From assembly GCA_021371795.1 (NCBI GenBank), contig JAJFVK010000001.1, forward strand, positions 25,978 to 89,977: 64,000 nucleotides of DNA, in the 5' to 3' direction. The notes under the pieces are model-generated. The model did not search any database and was not told where the DNA came from. It worked only from the letters and a program-made list of their open reading frames with translations. Made by a program: the position numbers and the translations under genes. This document shows positions 26,162-35,273 of the stretch, piece by piece. Each line of letters opens with the position of its first letter. The first letter of the stretch is position 1. The stretch is from Planctomycetaceae bacterium. Lineage in GTDB: Bacteria; Planctomycetota; Phycisphaerae; Sedimentisphaerales; UBA12454.

Positions 26162-26743
26162 TTATCGCACTATCGCAGTTTTAGTTGCCGCAAGCAGTCT
26201 TTCGCCCGTCAGCGTATCAATCTGCCTCTGGTTAAACAACTGGTGTCTTTCCATAATTTCAGGAGCGTCGTTATAATATTGTTTAACCGCGTCGATACCG
26301 CCCTCGGCCAGCCCTTGAGTTTTATAATCGACATCCAAAAGCCATCGGCTCATTTCGTCGTTCTGTTCCGCGGGAAAAATCAAAACTGTTACAAACTTAT
26401 CATCGCTGTACTTTGCCAGATGTACTTTCGCCTGTGTCGGCGGAGCGGTTGCAATCGCAGCGTTTACCAATTTTTTATAATCGGTTCTTGCGGCTGTTTC
26501 ATCCGATTCATAGAAGAACATTCCAGTTTCAAGCTGAAAGATTCCATTCGGCACGCCTTTGAGTTCCATTTTGCCGTCAGCGTAAGCCCTGTAAATTTTA
26601 TATACTTTGATATCCTGGAACTTTTCGCTTTCCAAAAGCTCGGCCACTTCTTCAGCCGTAAAGCCGACACCGCTGTGCCCGCCAAAATCAACTACATAAA
26701 GTCCCGTATATCTGTCCGCGTTTTTTATTTCCGGTAATTTCAT
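26162..26743 (-). CDS. Hypothetical cytoplasmic protein
   Basis: 193 residues with no signal peptide or membrane segment. It opens with KLPEIKNADRYTGLYVVDFGGHSGVGFTAEEVAEL-like sequence and has two predicted alpha/beta halves. I do not recognise the family or any catalytic motif. It follows tyrS on the same strand after 63 nt, with a dispersed repeat in the gap, and could be read from the same transcript. Codon use resembles its neighbours, so it is probably a resident gene. Function unknown. Confidence 0.72.
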   Translation of the reverse strand: MKLPEIKNADRYTGLYVVDFGGHSGVGFTAEEVAELLESEKFQDIKVYKIYRAYADGKMELKGVPNGIFQLETGMFFYESDETAARTDYKKLVNAAIATAPPTQAKVHLAKYSDDKFVTVLIFPAEQNDEMSRWLLDVDYKTQGLAEGGIDAVKQYYNDAPEIMERHQLFNQRQIDTLTGERLLAATKTAIVR

Positions 26744-26753
26744 TTATTCACCA

Positions 26754-26797
26754 TTGTCATTGCGAGGGAGTCCTTAGGGACGACCGCGGCAATCTCA
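26754..26797. repeat. Small dispersed hairpin repeat (CATTGCGAG...GCAATCTC type)
   Basis: ATTGTCATTGCGAGGG and GCGGCAATCTCATT flank a GTCC-TTA-GGGAC hairpin. This is the layout of short intergenic palindromic repeats common in many environmental bacterial genomes. One copy is visible in this window, between tyrS and the hypothetical gene. Confidence 0.65.
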
Positions 26798-26806
26798 TTT
26801 TAAAAT

Positions 26807-28012
26807 CTATCCTACTATTAATTTCGCAAATTTAAGTTTTCCCGCACGAACAATCATACCGTTTGCCGGCGTGATTGATTTATTCGGGTCTGTAATTTTT
26901 TCGCCGTCAACGCTCATTCCACCGCCTGCGACAAGTCTTTTCGCCTCGCCGCCGCTTGCGACAAGATTGCACATAGTCAGCAGTTTAGCGGCTGTTACAG
27001 CTTCACCGGCGATTTTAACCTCCGGCATATCCTGCGGCAATTGCTTCTGTGCGAAAACACTTTCAAACTCTGCCGCCGCCGCTTCGCCCGTCGCCTCATC
27101 GTAAAATTGTTTTATTATTGTCTTGCCCAAAAGTACTTTCGCCTGTTTCGGATGCGTTTTTTGCGAATCAACAAGCTCTTTGATTTTATCAGTCGGAATA
27201 TCCGTCAGCAGCGTGTAATAATTTTCCATCATTTCATCGCTGATGCTCATAACTTTTCCGAACATATCTTTTGGTGAATCCGTTACGCCGATGTAGTTGC
27301 CTTTTGACTTGCTCATCTTCTGTACGCCGTCAAGTCCGACAAGTATCGGCATGGTAATTACAATCTGCGGCTTTTGATTATTGATTCTCTGTAAATCTCT
27401 GCCGACAAGATTATTAAACGTCTGGTCAGTTCCGCCCAGCTCGACATCGGCATTTACCATAACGGAATCATAACCCTGCATCAGCGGATACAAAAATTCA
27501 TGCATACTAATCGCATCGCCTGCCTTGTAGCGAATTTCAAAAGTATCGCGTTCGAGCATTCTTGCGACGGTCATTGAACTCATGAGTTTTATAATTTCCG
27601 CAAGTCTTAAATCGGCGAGCCATTCGCTGTTCGGCCTGACCTCGAATTTATCAGGCGATGTATCGAGAATTTTGCCTGCCTGATCAATATATGTTTTCGC
27701 GTTTTTATCAATTTGTGCGCCCGAGAGCATCGGCCTTGTGGCGTTCTGACCCGTCGGGTCGCCGATACGCGCGGTGTAGTCGCCGATAATCAGAACGGCC
27801 TTGTGCCCCATATCCTGAAACTGCCGCATCTTCCGCATAACGACCGTGTGTCCCAGATGAATATCCGGAGCCGTCGGGTCCATACCGAGTTTTACACGAA
27901 GCTGACGTTTTTCATTCGCCGCATCAGCCAAACGCTGCACCAGCTCATTTTCGCTGAAAATCTCAACTGTTCCGCGTTTTAACTGCTCTGCCTGCTGTTT
28001 ACAATCTATCAT
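26807..28012 (-). CDS. tyrS: Tyrosyl-tRNA synthetase
   Basis: 401 residues from ATG 28012. An upstream in-frame ATG at 28063 would add 17 residues but lies outside the family's normal start. Class I aminoacyl-tRNA synthetase: the HIGH-type motif appears as HLGHT after DPTAPDI, and KMSKSKGNYI is the KMSKS loop. The C-terminal S4-like RNA-binding domain (about 335-401) follows. It attaches tyrosine to tRNA-Tyr. The GDYTARIGDPTGQNATRP stretch is typical of the TyrRS-2 (TyrZ) clade. No T-box leader is visible upstream. Confidence 0.94.
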   Translation of the reverse strand: MIDCKQQAEQLKRGTVEIFSENELVQRLADAANEKRQLRVKLGMDPTAPDIHLGHTVVMRKMRQFQDMGHKAVLIIGDYTARIGDPTGQNATRPMLSGAQIDKNAKTYIDQAGKILDTSPDKFEVRPNSEWLADLRLAEIIKLMSSMTVARMLERDTFEIRYKAGDAISMHEFLYPLMQGYDSVMVNADVELGGTDQTFNNLVGRDLQRINNQKPQIVITMPILVGLDGVQKMSKSKGNYIGVTDSPKDMFGKVMSISDEMMENYYTLLTDIPTDKIKELVDSQKTHPKQAKVLLGKTIIKQFYDEATGEAAAAEFESVFAQKQLPQDMPEVKIAGEAVTAAKLLTMCNLVASGGEAKRLVAGGGMSVDGEKITDPNKSITPANGMIVRAGKLKFAKLIVG

Positions 28013-28166
28013 AATTAGAAAAGCCTTCAAAACCGTGTATTTTACTCGAAATGTGGTTTTCAATCAAGAATTGATTTTCAGACAAAAACCGCCTCCAAGA
28101 AACAAAGACACCAAATTATATAGCTATATTTATAATATCTTTTCTTCGTGCCTTAGTGCCTACAAT

Positions 28167-28616
28167 TTAAAACAGGCGTTTGCTGTCTAACAGAAAATTA
28201 ATCGGCCCATCGTTTGAAGCCGTTACATCCATATCAGCCGCAAAGATTCCTTTTTGAACATTCAGCCCCTCTGCTTTTATAAGTTCGCAAACTCGCTCAT
28301 AGAGTTTTTCAGCAATCGCAGGTTCAGCCGCCAAATCAAACCCCGGCCGTCTTCCTTTTCTGCAATCGCCATAAAGCGTGAAATTACTGACTATAAGAAT
28401 TTCTCCTGCCGCGTCTTTGACATTGAGATTCATTTTTTGATTGCCGTCTTTGAAGATTCGCAGATTGACTAACTTATCCGCAATGAAAACAGCATCGGAT
28501 TCATCATCGCCCTTGCCAACGCCGAGATAGACCAGCAGCCCGGCGTTTATCTGCCCGACAATCCGGCTATCAACCGTTACGCTTGCTTTCTTAACTCGCT
28601 GTACTACCGCTCGCAT
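28167..28616 (-). CDS. dtd: D-aminoacyl-tRNA deacylase
   Basis: 149 residues, family length. It removes D-amino acids, and glycine from tRNA-Ala, from mischarged tRNAs. It starts MRAVVQRVKKASVTVD. The substrate site includes the SxFTLYGD motif (here SNFTLYGD; the second residue is usually Gln), GRRPGF, and the cross-subunit Gly-Pro motif in NDGPINF. It lies just upstream of and on the same strand as tyrS but 150 nt away. Close on its 5' side is an SMR exporter gene with only 3 nt between. Confidence 0.93.
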   Translation of the reverse strand: MRAVVQRVKKASVTVDSRIVGQINAGLLVYLGVGKGDDESDAVFIADKLVNLRIFKDGNQKMNLNVKDAAGEILIVSNFTLYGDCRKGRRPGFDLAAEPAIAEKLYERVCELIKAEGLNVQKGIFAADMDVTASNDGPINFLLDSKRLF

Positions 28617-28619
28617 ATT

Positions 28620-28937
28620 TTAGTGTGCTGCTTTCAATAAGACTACGCCGAAAACAACCAGAACGATTCCCAAAAATCTTAGCATATTTATTGCGTCATT
28701 AAAGAAAGCAATACCGATAAGAAATGTACATACTGCTCCGATACCCGTCCATACGCTGTATGCCGTTCCGATTGGAATGTTTCTTTGCGCGATGTATAAG
28801 AAGTATCCGCTCAAGGCCATCGTAACAACCGCGAATGAAATCCACAAAATTTTATGTGCCGTCATCTGCGCCAGCTTGAATCCCAATGGCCAGCCGACTT
28901 CAAACACCGCCGCTATTAATAAATATATCCAACTCAT
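28620..28937 (-). CDS. Small multidrug resistance protein, Gdx/SugE-like
   Basis: 105 residues from ATG 28937, the standard SMR length; the frame is open 14 codons further but those are hydrophilic and outside the family. Four membrane helices. MSWIYLLIAAVFEVGWPLGFKL carries the essential Glu in helix 1, and GTAYSVWTGIGAV is diagnostic. The W-P-G pattern after Glu (FEVGWPLGFK) fits the Gdx/SugE branch, which exports guanidinium in proton exchange, rather than EmrE. No guanidine riboswitch is recognisable upstream. Its stop is 3 nt before dtd, so both are on one transcript. Confidence 0.86.
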   Translation of the reverse strand: MSWIYLLIAAVFEVGWPLGFKLAQMTAHKILWISFAVVTMALSGYFLYIAQRNIPIGTAYSVWTGIGAVCTFLIGIAFFNDAINMLRFLGIVLVVFGVVLLKAAH

Positions 28938-29048
28938 ATTCCATTTTCCCTGATGGCATTTTATACGATACTTTTCCAAACTTCATCCATAAAATATCTG
29001 TTTAATCCGTGATTAATAATCAGTTCGTTCGACGCGCAATTAAAAAAT

Positions 29049-29087
29049 ACCCGTGGTATTAGTGGCTATATCCGCGGGTCATTTTTT
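29049..29087. terminator. Bidirectional hairpin terminator
   Basis: ACCCGTGG (29049-29056) pairs with CCGCGGGT (29072-29079), with one G-T pair, and a T-run follows on both strands. It most likely ends the rluD transcript on the minus strand. The rest of 28938-29310 holds no clear gene; a 31-codon plus-strand frame at 29227-29322 is too weak to call. Confidence 0.75.
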
Positions 29088-29310
29088 GTTTTTTTTGTGA
29101 TTTTCTGTCGTTTCTATGTTGATTCACTGCAATTTACCAATTCTGTTCGGCACTATTTTTGCTTATCTTGAAAGATTTTATATTTTATACTTGCGCCATC
29201 CTGATTTCTTGTTTTAATTAGCTTTCATGAAACAAGAAATTGCCATTGATGTAAACCAATCGCTCATAGTGCGAAGCAAAAAGACAAACCGCAAAACTGC
29301 CGGAAAACAA

Positions 29311-30342
29311 TCAGCCCTTTAGTTTTCTATACTTTCTCAATTCCTCAAGAATATTCTTCATATCGTCGGCCATTGGCGCCTCGAAAAGCATCCTCTTCAT
29401 CGTTGTCGGATGAGTAATCTCAAGCTGCCACGCGTGAAGCGCAGGCCTGTTTATCAGCGGTTCCTGCGGACAGGCTTTTTTATCCTCAAGCTGCCACGGA
29501 TACACGAATCTTCCGCCGTACATTTCATCGCCGATTATCGGATGTTTCAAATATGACATATGAACGCGAATCTGATGCGTTCTGCCGGTCTTGATATTTA
29601 CCTTCACCAGAGTATAGCCGCGAAACTTTTCAATGTTCTCATAGAACGTTATCGCTTCTTTTCCGATTTCAGGCCGAACAGCGAACCGCTCACGTATAAG
29701 CGGATGAACAGCCAAAGGCTTATTAATGCAGTCTGCGTCCGGTTCAGGTGTGCCGTGAACAATCGCAAGATAAAATTTTCTCGTCTGTCTGTCCTCGAAT
29801 TGTTTTGCAACCCGCCAGTGCGCGGTTTCATTTTTGGCAATGACAAGACAGCCGGTAGTGTTACGGTCGAGACGATGAACTATGCCGGGACGAAAATCTT
29901 CGCTGCCTTTGGATAATTGTTTCTGATGAAACGCAAGAGCGTTTACCAGCGTTCCTGTTTTATAACCCCTTGCCGGATGCACTATCAGATTTGCCTGTTT
30001 ATTGATGACGAGAATATCATCGTCTTCATACATAATATTCAGAGGAATATCTTCGGGGATATATTCCTTCACCGGAGGAGGCGGCAGGATTACATCAATA
30101 CTGTCGCCGGTAGAAACTTTCGTGCTGGGCTTTACAGGTTTGCCGTTGATGGTTACAGCCTGTTCGTCAATCAGTTTTTGAAGCATTGTCCGGCTGAAAT
30201 TGCTGAATCTGCCGGCAAGATATTTGTCCAATCTGCGAACTGTGATATTTGTACCGACTTTAAGCGTCAGACGCTCTGCGCCTTCGGTATCAATTACTTC
30301 ATCCTGATTGTTCGGTTCGTTTAAATTTTCAGGCGATTCCAT
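29311..30342 (-). CDS. 23S rRNA/large-subunit pseudouridine synthase, RluD-like
   Basis: 343 residues. N-terminal S4 RNA-binding domain (about 28-85: RRLDKYLAGRFSNFSRTMLQKL), then a pseudouridine synthase domain with the catalytic HRLDRNTTGCLVIAKN, in which the Asp attacks the uridine. GRTHQIRVHMSYLKHPIIGDEMYGG is the second landmark of the RluA family. By domain order it fits RluD, which modifies helix 69 of 23S rRNA; RluC cannot be excluded. Its start codon immediately follows the stop of the upstream TPR-like gene, so the two are translationally coupled. Confidence 0.9.
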   Translation of the reverse strand: MESPENLNEPNNQDEVIDTEGAERLTLKVGTNITVRRLDKYLAGRFSNFSRTMLQKLIDEQAVTINGKPVKPSTKVSTGDSIDVILPPPPVKEYIPEDIPLNIMYEDDDILVINKQANLIVHPARGYKTGTLVNALAFHQKQLSKGSEDFRPGIVHRLDRNTTGCLVIAKNETAHWRVAKQFEDRQTRKFYLAIVHGTPEPDADCINKPLAVHPLIRERFAVRPEIGKEAITFYENIEKFRGYTLVKVNIKTGRTHQIRVHMSYLKHPIIGDEMYGGRFVYPWQLEDKKACPQEPLINRPALHAWQLEITHPTTMKRMLFEAPMADDMKNILEELRKYRKLKG

Positions 30343-31137
30343 TTATTCTGGCTTATTGGAATCCGACTTCGGAGCGGATATTTTCGTTACATCGACAGGG
30401 CCTTCGAGTTTGAGCGGGCCGGGCCTTTTAATCTCTTTTGCCGGCGGCATTATTTGAATCGGCGCCTTTGCGAAAACAACCTGTCTCTGATTATCGCTCA
30501 TTGTATTTACACGAACCTGTGCTCGTTCCTGATATGTAGTGCCTTTGTAACTCGGCTCATCGACCAGAGTTTGGTAAGCTTTTTTAGCTCCGGCAAAATC
30601 GCCGATTTCTTCAAGACAAAGACCTACTCCATATTGAGCCATCGCGGCGACCTGTGGGTCTGCCTTTGCTTTTACCAGAGCCTCTTCATAAATTTTCTGT
30701 GCCTGTTGGAACTGGAATTTGCGAACGTCCGGCTCGGCCGCTGTAAGTCTGTAATGCAGGTCGGTGCGTAACGCTTCGGCCTGTTTAACCATCGCCAGTG
30801 CCGCAAGAACAGGGTTATCAGTTTCGGCTGCCGAATTTTTCAGCGTATTGGCGGTGGTCTGGAATAAATCAGAAACGCCCATTCCCTGTGTCTTACCCTG
30901 AATGACGGCCTGTTTCTGCATACCAAGCTGTTCGATAGTCGAGGTAATCATCGCGTTTTTCTCGTTCCAGACACGATGTTCTCTGCTGTAGAAAAAGACT
31001 GTATATGCGACCAGAGCGATTACTACAACAACACCGATTATAACGGTGGTCATATTTTCCTTCAACCAGGCCGGGAAATTCACAATCCAGTCTGCCAGTT
31101 CATTTGTCGCTAATTCGTGCCGACGTTCTGATTTCAT
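30343..31137 (-). CDS. Membrane-anchored TPR-like protein
   Basis: 264 residues. A basic N-terminus with NFPAWLKENMTT, one membrane segment at about 33-50 and a helical periplasmic part. The latter has a tetratricopeptide-like pair (YGVGLCLEEIGDFAGAKKAYQTLV) and a Pro/Lys-rich tail. The layout resembles YfgM/BamD-type chaperone-like proteins, but likeness is limited to architecture. It is the first gene of an operon with rluD and has its own strong promoter. Role in envelope protein assembly is a guess. Confidence 0.78.
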   Translation of the reverse strand: MKSERRHELATNELADWIVNFPAWLKENMTTVIIGVVVVIALVAYTVFFYSREHRVWNEKNAMITSTIEQLGMQKQAVIQGKTQGMGVSDLFQTTANTLKNSAAETDNPVLAALAMVKQAEALRTDLHYRLTAAEPDVRKFQFQQAQKIYEEALVKAKADPQVAAMAQYGVGLCLEEIGDFAGAKKAYQTLVDEPSYKGTTYQERAQVRVNTMSDNQRQVVFAKAPIQIMPPAKEIKRPGPLKLEGPVDVTKISAPKSDSNKPE

Positions 31138-31173
31138 CGTTTAACCTTTCTAAATTATATAGCAAGTTCAGCA

Positions 31174-31202
31174 ATTATAACCATTTAGCTTTTGACTTGC
31201 AA
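31174..31202 (-). promoter_or_regulatory. Promoter of the TPR-rluD operon
   Basis: Minus strand: -35 TTGCAA (31197-31202), 17-bp spacer, -10 TATAAT (31174-31179), about 36 nt before the start codon. A perfect -10 box with ideal spacing. Confidence 0.72.
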
Positions 31203-31272
31203 TAAAAGATTTACATACTAAAATTGCGGTCAGTTCAAAGAATTTATACTTAATAATACAGGAAAAATCCAG

Positions 31273-33087
31273 ATGTTTCGTAAAATTCCGTTTTCCCTGC
31301 TCTTGTGCACCTTTATTTCCGTGTTTTCAGTCATTTGTTTCGCAGAAATTGACAAATCCAGATATATAACCATCGACGAAATCAAGCCCGGAATGGACGC
31401 CTACTGCCTGACGGTCTATCAGGGCGTTGAACCGGCAAAATACAACCTGAAAGTCGTGTCTGTCGTCCGAAATGCCACGCCGAACAAAGACTTGATTCTT
31501 GTTATCGGAACTGACGAAGCATTTATTCATTCCGGCGCGGTCGCCGGATGCAGTGGTTCACCTGTCTATATTAATGGCAGACTTGCCGGCGCATTGTCTT
31601 CCGGCTGGGCTTGCGGCAAAGACCCTCTCTATGGCGTAACACCAATCAAAGAAATGCTCGAAGTCGGCACACACCAGTTTCTCACAGACGCCTCCGCCTG
31701 CTCGGCACTGGATTTCACAAAGCCAATCAGCCTGAAAGAATCATATAAACAGTTAATGGCCCGAAAACCGACACAGCAATTATCCGGCGGGATGACTAAT
31801 CTTGCCTACCCGATAACCACTAACTTACCGCAATCGTCATTTTCAAATTTTTCCGGCGTTTTTGAGTCGACAGGTTTCATTCCTGTTGCCGCGGGTTCTG
31901 CTTCTGGTGCAGCGGATTCAGCGGAATACAATGACGTTTCACTCAAGCCCGGTGGAATACTCGCCCTGCCGCTTGTTTCCGGCGATATAGACATATCCGC
32001 AATCGGCACTGTAACAGAAGTCGCTGACGGCAAAGTTTATGCGTTCGGCCACAGTATGCTCGGTCAGGGGCCGATTGACTTGCCAATGGCAACAGGCCGC
32101 GTGCACACCGTCGTCGCAAGTATTGTCCAGTCTTTCAAACTCTGCCAGCCGCTGGAAATCAAAGGCGCTTTGTATGCGGACGAATCGAGCGCTGTCGTCG
32201 GCTCAATCGGCAGACAGGCCGCGACGATTCCAATACACATCAAAGTTGACAGATTCAACGACAAGGTTCGCGAGTATGACTGTAAAGTAGCGGTGCATCA
32301 GTTCTTCACACCGATGCTTGCCGGTGCCTGCATTGGCGGAGCCGCAACAATGCTTGGCGATTTGCCGGCTGAAAACGCAGTAGAATATAAAGCCCGCATC
32401 GGCATCACAGGTTACGATGCAATTGAGTTTAAAAATTTCTCAAGCTCAAATGATATACAGGATTTTTTATCCGACGCCGTTGGCGCGTTGAATATCATAA
32501 TGAACAATCCGTATGACAGACCGCAGATTACTTCGCTTGACTTCGAAATAAAAATAACGCCGCGAAATATGGTTTCACATATATGGAGTTTCGAGTTGTC
32601 GCAGACAGAAGTAAAGCCCGGCCAAACCGTTACCGCGACGATTACGATTGAAACGTTCCTCGGCAAAAACGAAACATACAAAACAGATTTTACAATTCCG
32701 TCCGACACCCCTTCAGGCATTTATACGCTTACCGCAGGCGGATTCGAGGAATATATGATGTTCCTGAACAGATTCGCACCGTACAAATTTATGCCTGAAA
32801 ATTTTCCGGGTATGATAAAAGCCGTCAACGAAATCGGAAATATCAAACGCAACAGTCTTTATGTTATGCTCGGACTTCCCGCTTCCGGAATCGCTATTGA
32901 AAATTCCTCGCTTCCGAATCTGCCGGTTACTAAATCGCTGCTGCTCAAGAACGACAAACGCACTTTGTCGGTGCAGCCCGGAGCGGAATGGATTGAAAGA
33001 ATCATACCTGTCGAAACCGTTGTTCTCGACAGTAAGGAAATTATGATTAAAGTTGAAAAAGACAGAACTGATACGGAGACATATTAA
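31273..33087 (+). CDS. SpoIVB-type (S55) peptidase-domain exported protein
   Basis: 604 residues with a signal peptide (about 1-24). The region GAVAGCSGSPVYINGRLAGALSSGW carries the S55 serine protease signature, with the likely nucleophile S95, and YAFGHSMLGQGPIDLPMATGRVH is the second conserved S55 block. In sporulating Firmicutes SpoIVB cuts a signalling protein; planctomycetes do not sporulate, so here the domain must serve another exported proteolysis or self-cleavage function. The C-terminal 250 residues look like beta-sandwich domains. First gene of an operon; the next gene overlaps it by one base. Confidence 0.82.
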   Translation: MFRKIPFSLLLCTFISVFSVICFAEIDKSRYITIDEIKPGMDAYCLTVYQGVEPAKYNLKVVSVVRNATPNKDLILVIGTDEAFIHSGAVAGCSGSPVYINGRLAGALSSGWACGKDPLYGVTPIKEMLEVGTHQFLTDASACSALDFTKPISLKESYKQLMARKPTQQLSGGMTNLAYPITTNLPQSSFSNFSGVFESTGFIPVAAGSASGAADSAEYNDVSLKPGGILALPLVSGDIDISAIGTVTEVADGKVYAFGHSMLGQGPIDLPMATGRVHTVVASIVQSFKLCQPLEIKGALYADESSAVVGSIGRQAATIPIHIKVDRFNDKVREYDCKVAVHQFFTPMLAGACIGGAATMLGDLPAENAVEYKARIGITGYDAIEFKNFSSSNDIQDFLSDAVGALNIIMNNPYDRPQITSLDFEIKITPRNMVSHIWSFELSQTEVKPGQTVTATITIETFLGKNETYKTDFTIPSDTPSGIYTLTAGGFEEYMMFLNRFAPYKFMPENFPGMIKAVNEIGNIKRNSLYVMLGLPASGIAIENSSLPNLPVTKSLLLKNDKRTLSVQPGAEWIERIIPVETVVLDSKEIMIKVEKDRTDTETY

Positions 33088-35273
33088 TGAAAAAAAGTTT
33101 CGCTATTATACTTCTTGCCGCAGGCGTTTGCTCTGCGGTTACCAGTAAAACCGTCAAGCACAAATCTCTCGAAGATTTCCAAAACGGAAAAACTGAAAAC
33201 ACCGTCATAAGTTCTCACGGCGCTATTTCGTTGGCCTGCGCAACGCAGCTTCTTGCCAAAGATTTCAACGATGTCTGGACGATTAATTCCATCGTATGCA
33301 AAAATGAAAAGACTATTTTCATCGGCACAAGTCCAAACGGCAGGATTTTCAAATACGACAACGGCAAAGTTACCTGCATATATCCACAGGAAACACCCGC
33401 CGAGCCGAACGCCGCAAAGGGTGCCCGCACGCATCTGACCAATGAGCACATTTTCAAACTTGCTCTGGATTCAAAAGACAACCTGCTCGCTGCCGTCAGC
33501 GGTGAAAAAGGCAAACTAATGCGTTATAACGGCAAAAAGTTTGACACCATTTTCGAGTCGAACGATTCGCCGTATATTTTCGCGATTGCCTTCGACAAAA
33601 ACGAAAATATTTTTCTTGGCACAGGCCCCAAAGGCCATATCTGGCGGCTCGACAGCAAGGGCAAAAATCCGCAGATTGTTTACACTTGCCAGGACAAAAA
33701 CGTGCTTTGCCTTGCAATCGGCAAAGACGGCTCTTTATACGCCGGCACTGACACAAGAGGTTTGATTTACAAAATCAACATCGAAAAGAAAACCGCGTCC
33801 GTTCTTTACGACAGCGACGAAAATGAAATAAACGATTTGCTCTTCGACCCGGCCGGCAATCTTTACGCGGCCACAACTTCGTACAAATCGATAAAAGCGC
33901 AGTTAAGAGGCGCAAGGGAAACCAAAAGACCGTTCGCTATGGGCAAACCGGAACAGGAAATAACAGAGGAACCTGTTGAAGACGGCGCTTACGACGCATC
34001 TGAAGCACTGAAAATCTCGAACACGCCGAAAGACGGCGACGACGAAAGCAAGCAACTGCCGCCCGGAATGGAAAGAGGCAAACAATCGACCGCAAGTCAT
34101 ATATATAAGATTGACTCGAACGGATTCGTTACAGACGTGTTCAGCCGTAACGCGGTATTTTTCAAAATGTGTTTGCAAAACAGCGAAATTCTCCTCGGCA
34201 CAGGCAACAAAGCGGAACTGTTCAGCGTAAATCCGAAAACGGAAATTGAATCCCTCATTTACGAAGACACAGATGCTTCGCAGATAACTGACATTGTGAA
34301 ATTTGGAGACGATGTGATTTTCGCGACCGCAAATCCTGCGAAAATTATAAAATTAAAATCGACTTTCGCGCAGACAGGCAATTTCCAATCCGACCTCATC
34401 GACGCGGGCCAGCCCGCGATGTGGGGAAAACTGCAAATCGAGGCAGATATCCCTGTGAACACAAAAATTATGTTAAGTGTAAGAAGCGGCAATGTCGGCG
34501 ATATGAACGACCCGACTTTTTCGCTCTGGACAGAGCCGGTAAAGATTTCCGGTGCGACAGACATTTTGGTTCCGCTGGCAAGATTCTGCCAGTACAAGCT
34601 GATTCTTGACGGCAAAGAAAACGCAACGCCTGTCGTCCACGGTGTCGCGGCCGCTTTCGCAGTTCCAAACCTCGCGCCGAAAATCGCTGAAATATTAATT
34701 GAAAAAGGCACGAAAAAAGACGAGCCGGGAATTTTAAAAATCAGCTTCAAGCCCGAAGACGACAATATGGACAAGCTGGCGTTCAATATTGATTTCAGAA
34801 AAAAAGACCGCAAGCTGTGGATTAATATTGAAAAAGACCTCGACAAACCGAAGCTCGACTGGGACAGCAAAACCGTTGAGGACGGCATATATGAATTTAA
34901 AATCACCGCTTCGGACAAATTCAGCAACAACGCCCAAACCGCCCTTACAGGCTCACGAATCAGCGATTCGGTTATCGTGGACAATACAGCTCCTGCCATC
35001 GAAAAATTTCAGTTGAAGACCGAAGGCAAATCTGCGATGCTTACTATTAAGGCCGCCGACCAGTTAAGCACGGTAAGCAGTTTGAACTTTACAATCGACA
35101 GCAATGTCAACTGGAACAATGTGCTGCCGGACGATTCGGTCTGCGATACATTGAGCGAAGACTTCACGATAAAGACAGACGATTTGGAAACCGGCCGGCA
35201 CATTATCGCCGTGAAAATTTCAGACGCTGAAGAAAATACGATGTACAAAACTTTTGAAGTTGAAATTAAATAA
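33087..35273 (+). CDS. Exported beta-propeller protein
   Basis: 728 residues with a signal peptide (MKKSFAIILLAAGVCSAV). The first 460 residues contain at least six propeller blades recognisable by repeats such as FIGTSPNGRIFKYDNGK, FLGTGPKGHIWRLDSKGK and YAGTDTRGLIYKINIEKK. The C-terminus, from about residue 480, resembles two beta-sandwich domains. The start overlaps the stop of the S55 gene (TAATGA), implying translational coupling, so the propeller may present or regulate a substrate of the protease. An acidic low-complexity insert (about 285-335) interrupts the blades. No catalytic motif is visible; function unknown. Confidence 0.8.
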   Translation: MKKSFAIILLAAGVCSAVTSKTVKHKSLEDFQNGKTENTVISSHGAISLACATQLLAKDFNDVWTINSIVCKNEKTIFIGTSPNGRIFKYDNGKVTCIYPQETPAEPNAAKGARTHLTNEHIFKLALDSKDNLLAAVSGEKGKLMRYNGKKFDTIFESNDSPYIFAIAFDKNENIFLGTGPKGHIWRLDSKGKNPQIVYTCQDKNVLCLAIGKDGSLYAGTDTRGLIYKINIEKKTASVLYDSDENEINDLLFDPAGNLYAATTSYKSIKAQLRGARETKRPFAMGKPEQEITEEPVEDGAYDASEALKISNTPKDGDDESKQLPPGMERGKQSTASHIYKIDSNGFVTDVFSRNAVFFKMCLQNSEILLGTGNKAELFSVNPKTEIESLIYEDTDASQITDIVKFGDDVIFATANPAKIIKLKSTFAQTGNFQSDLIDAGQPAMWGKLQIEADIPVNTKIMLSVRSGNVGDMNDPTFSLWTEPVKISGATDILVPLARFCQYKLILDGKENATPVVHGVAAAFAVPNLAPKIAEILIEKGTKKDEPGILKISFKPEDDNMDKLAFNIDFRKKDRKLWINIEKDLDKPKLDWDSKTVEDGIYEFKITASDKFSNNAQTALTGSRISDSVIVDNTAPAIEKFQLKTEGKSAMLTIKAADQLSTVSSLNFTIDSNVNWNNVLPDDSVCDTLSEDFTIKTDDLETGRHIIAVKISDAEENTMYKTFEVEIK

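Noticed and set aside
28938..29048. Guanidine riboswitch upstream of the Gdx/SugE-like gene
   Set aside because: No paired ACGR-loop hairpins or ykkC-type structure could be found.
29227..29322. 31-codon basic plus-strand frame (starts MKQEIAIDVNQ)
   Set aside because: No ribosome site and overlaps the 3' end of rluD on the other strand; too short to support without conservation data.
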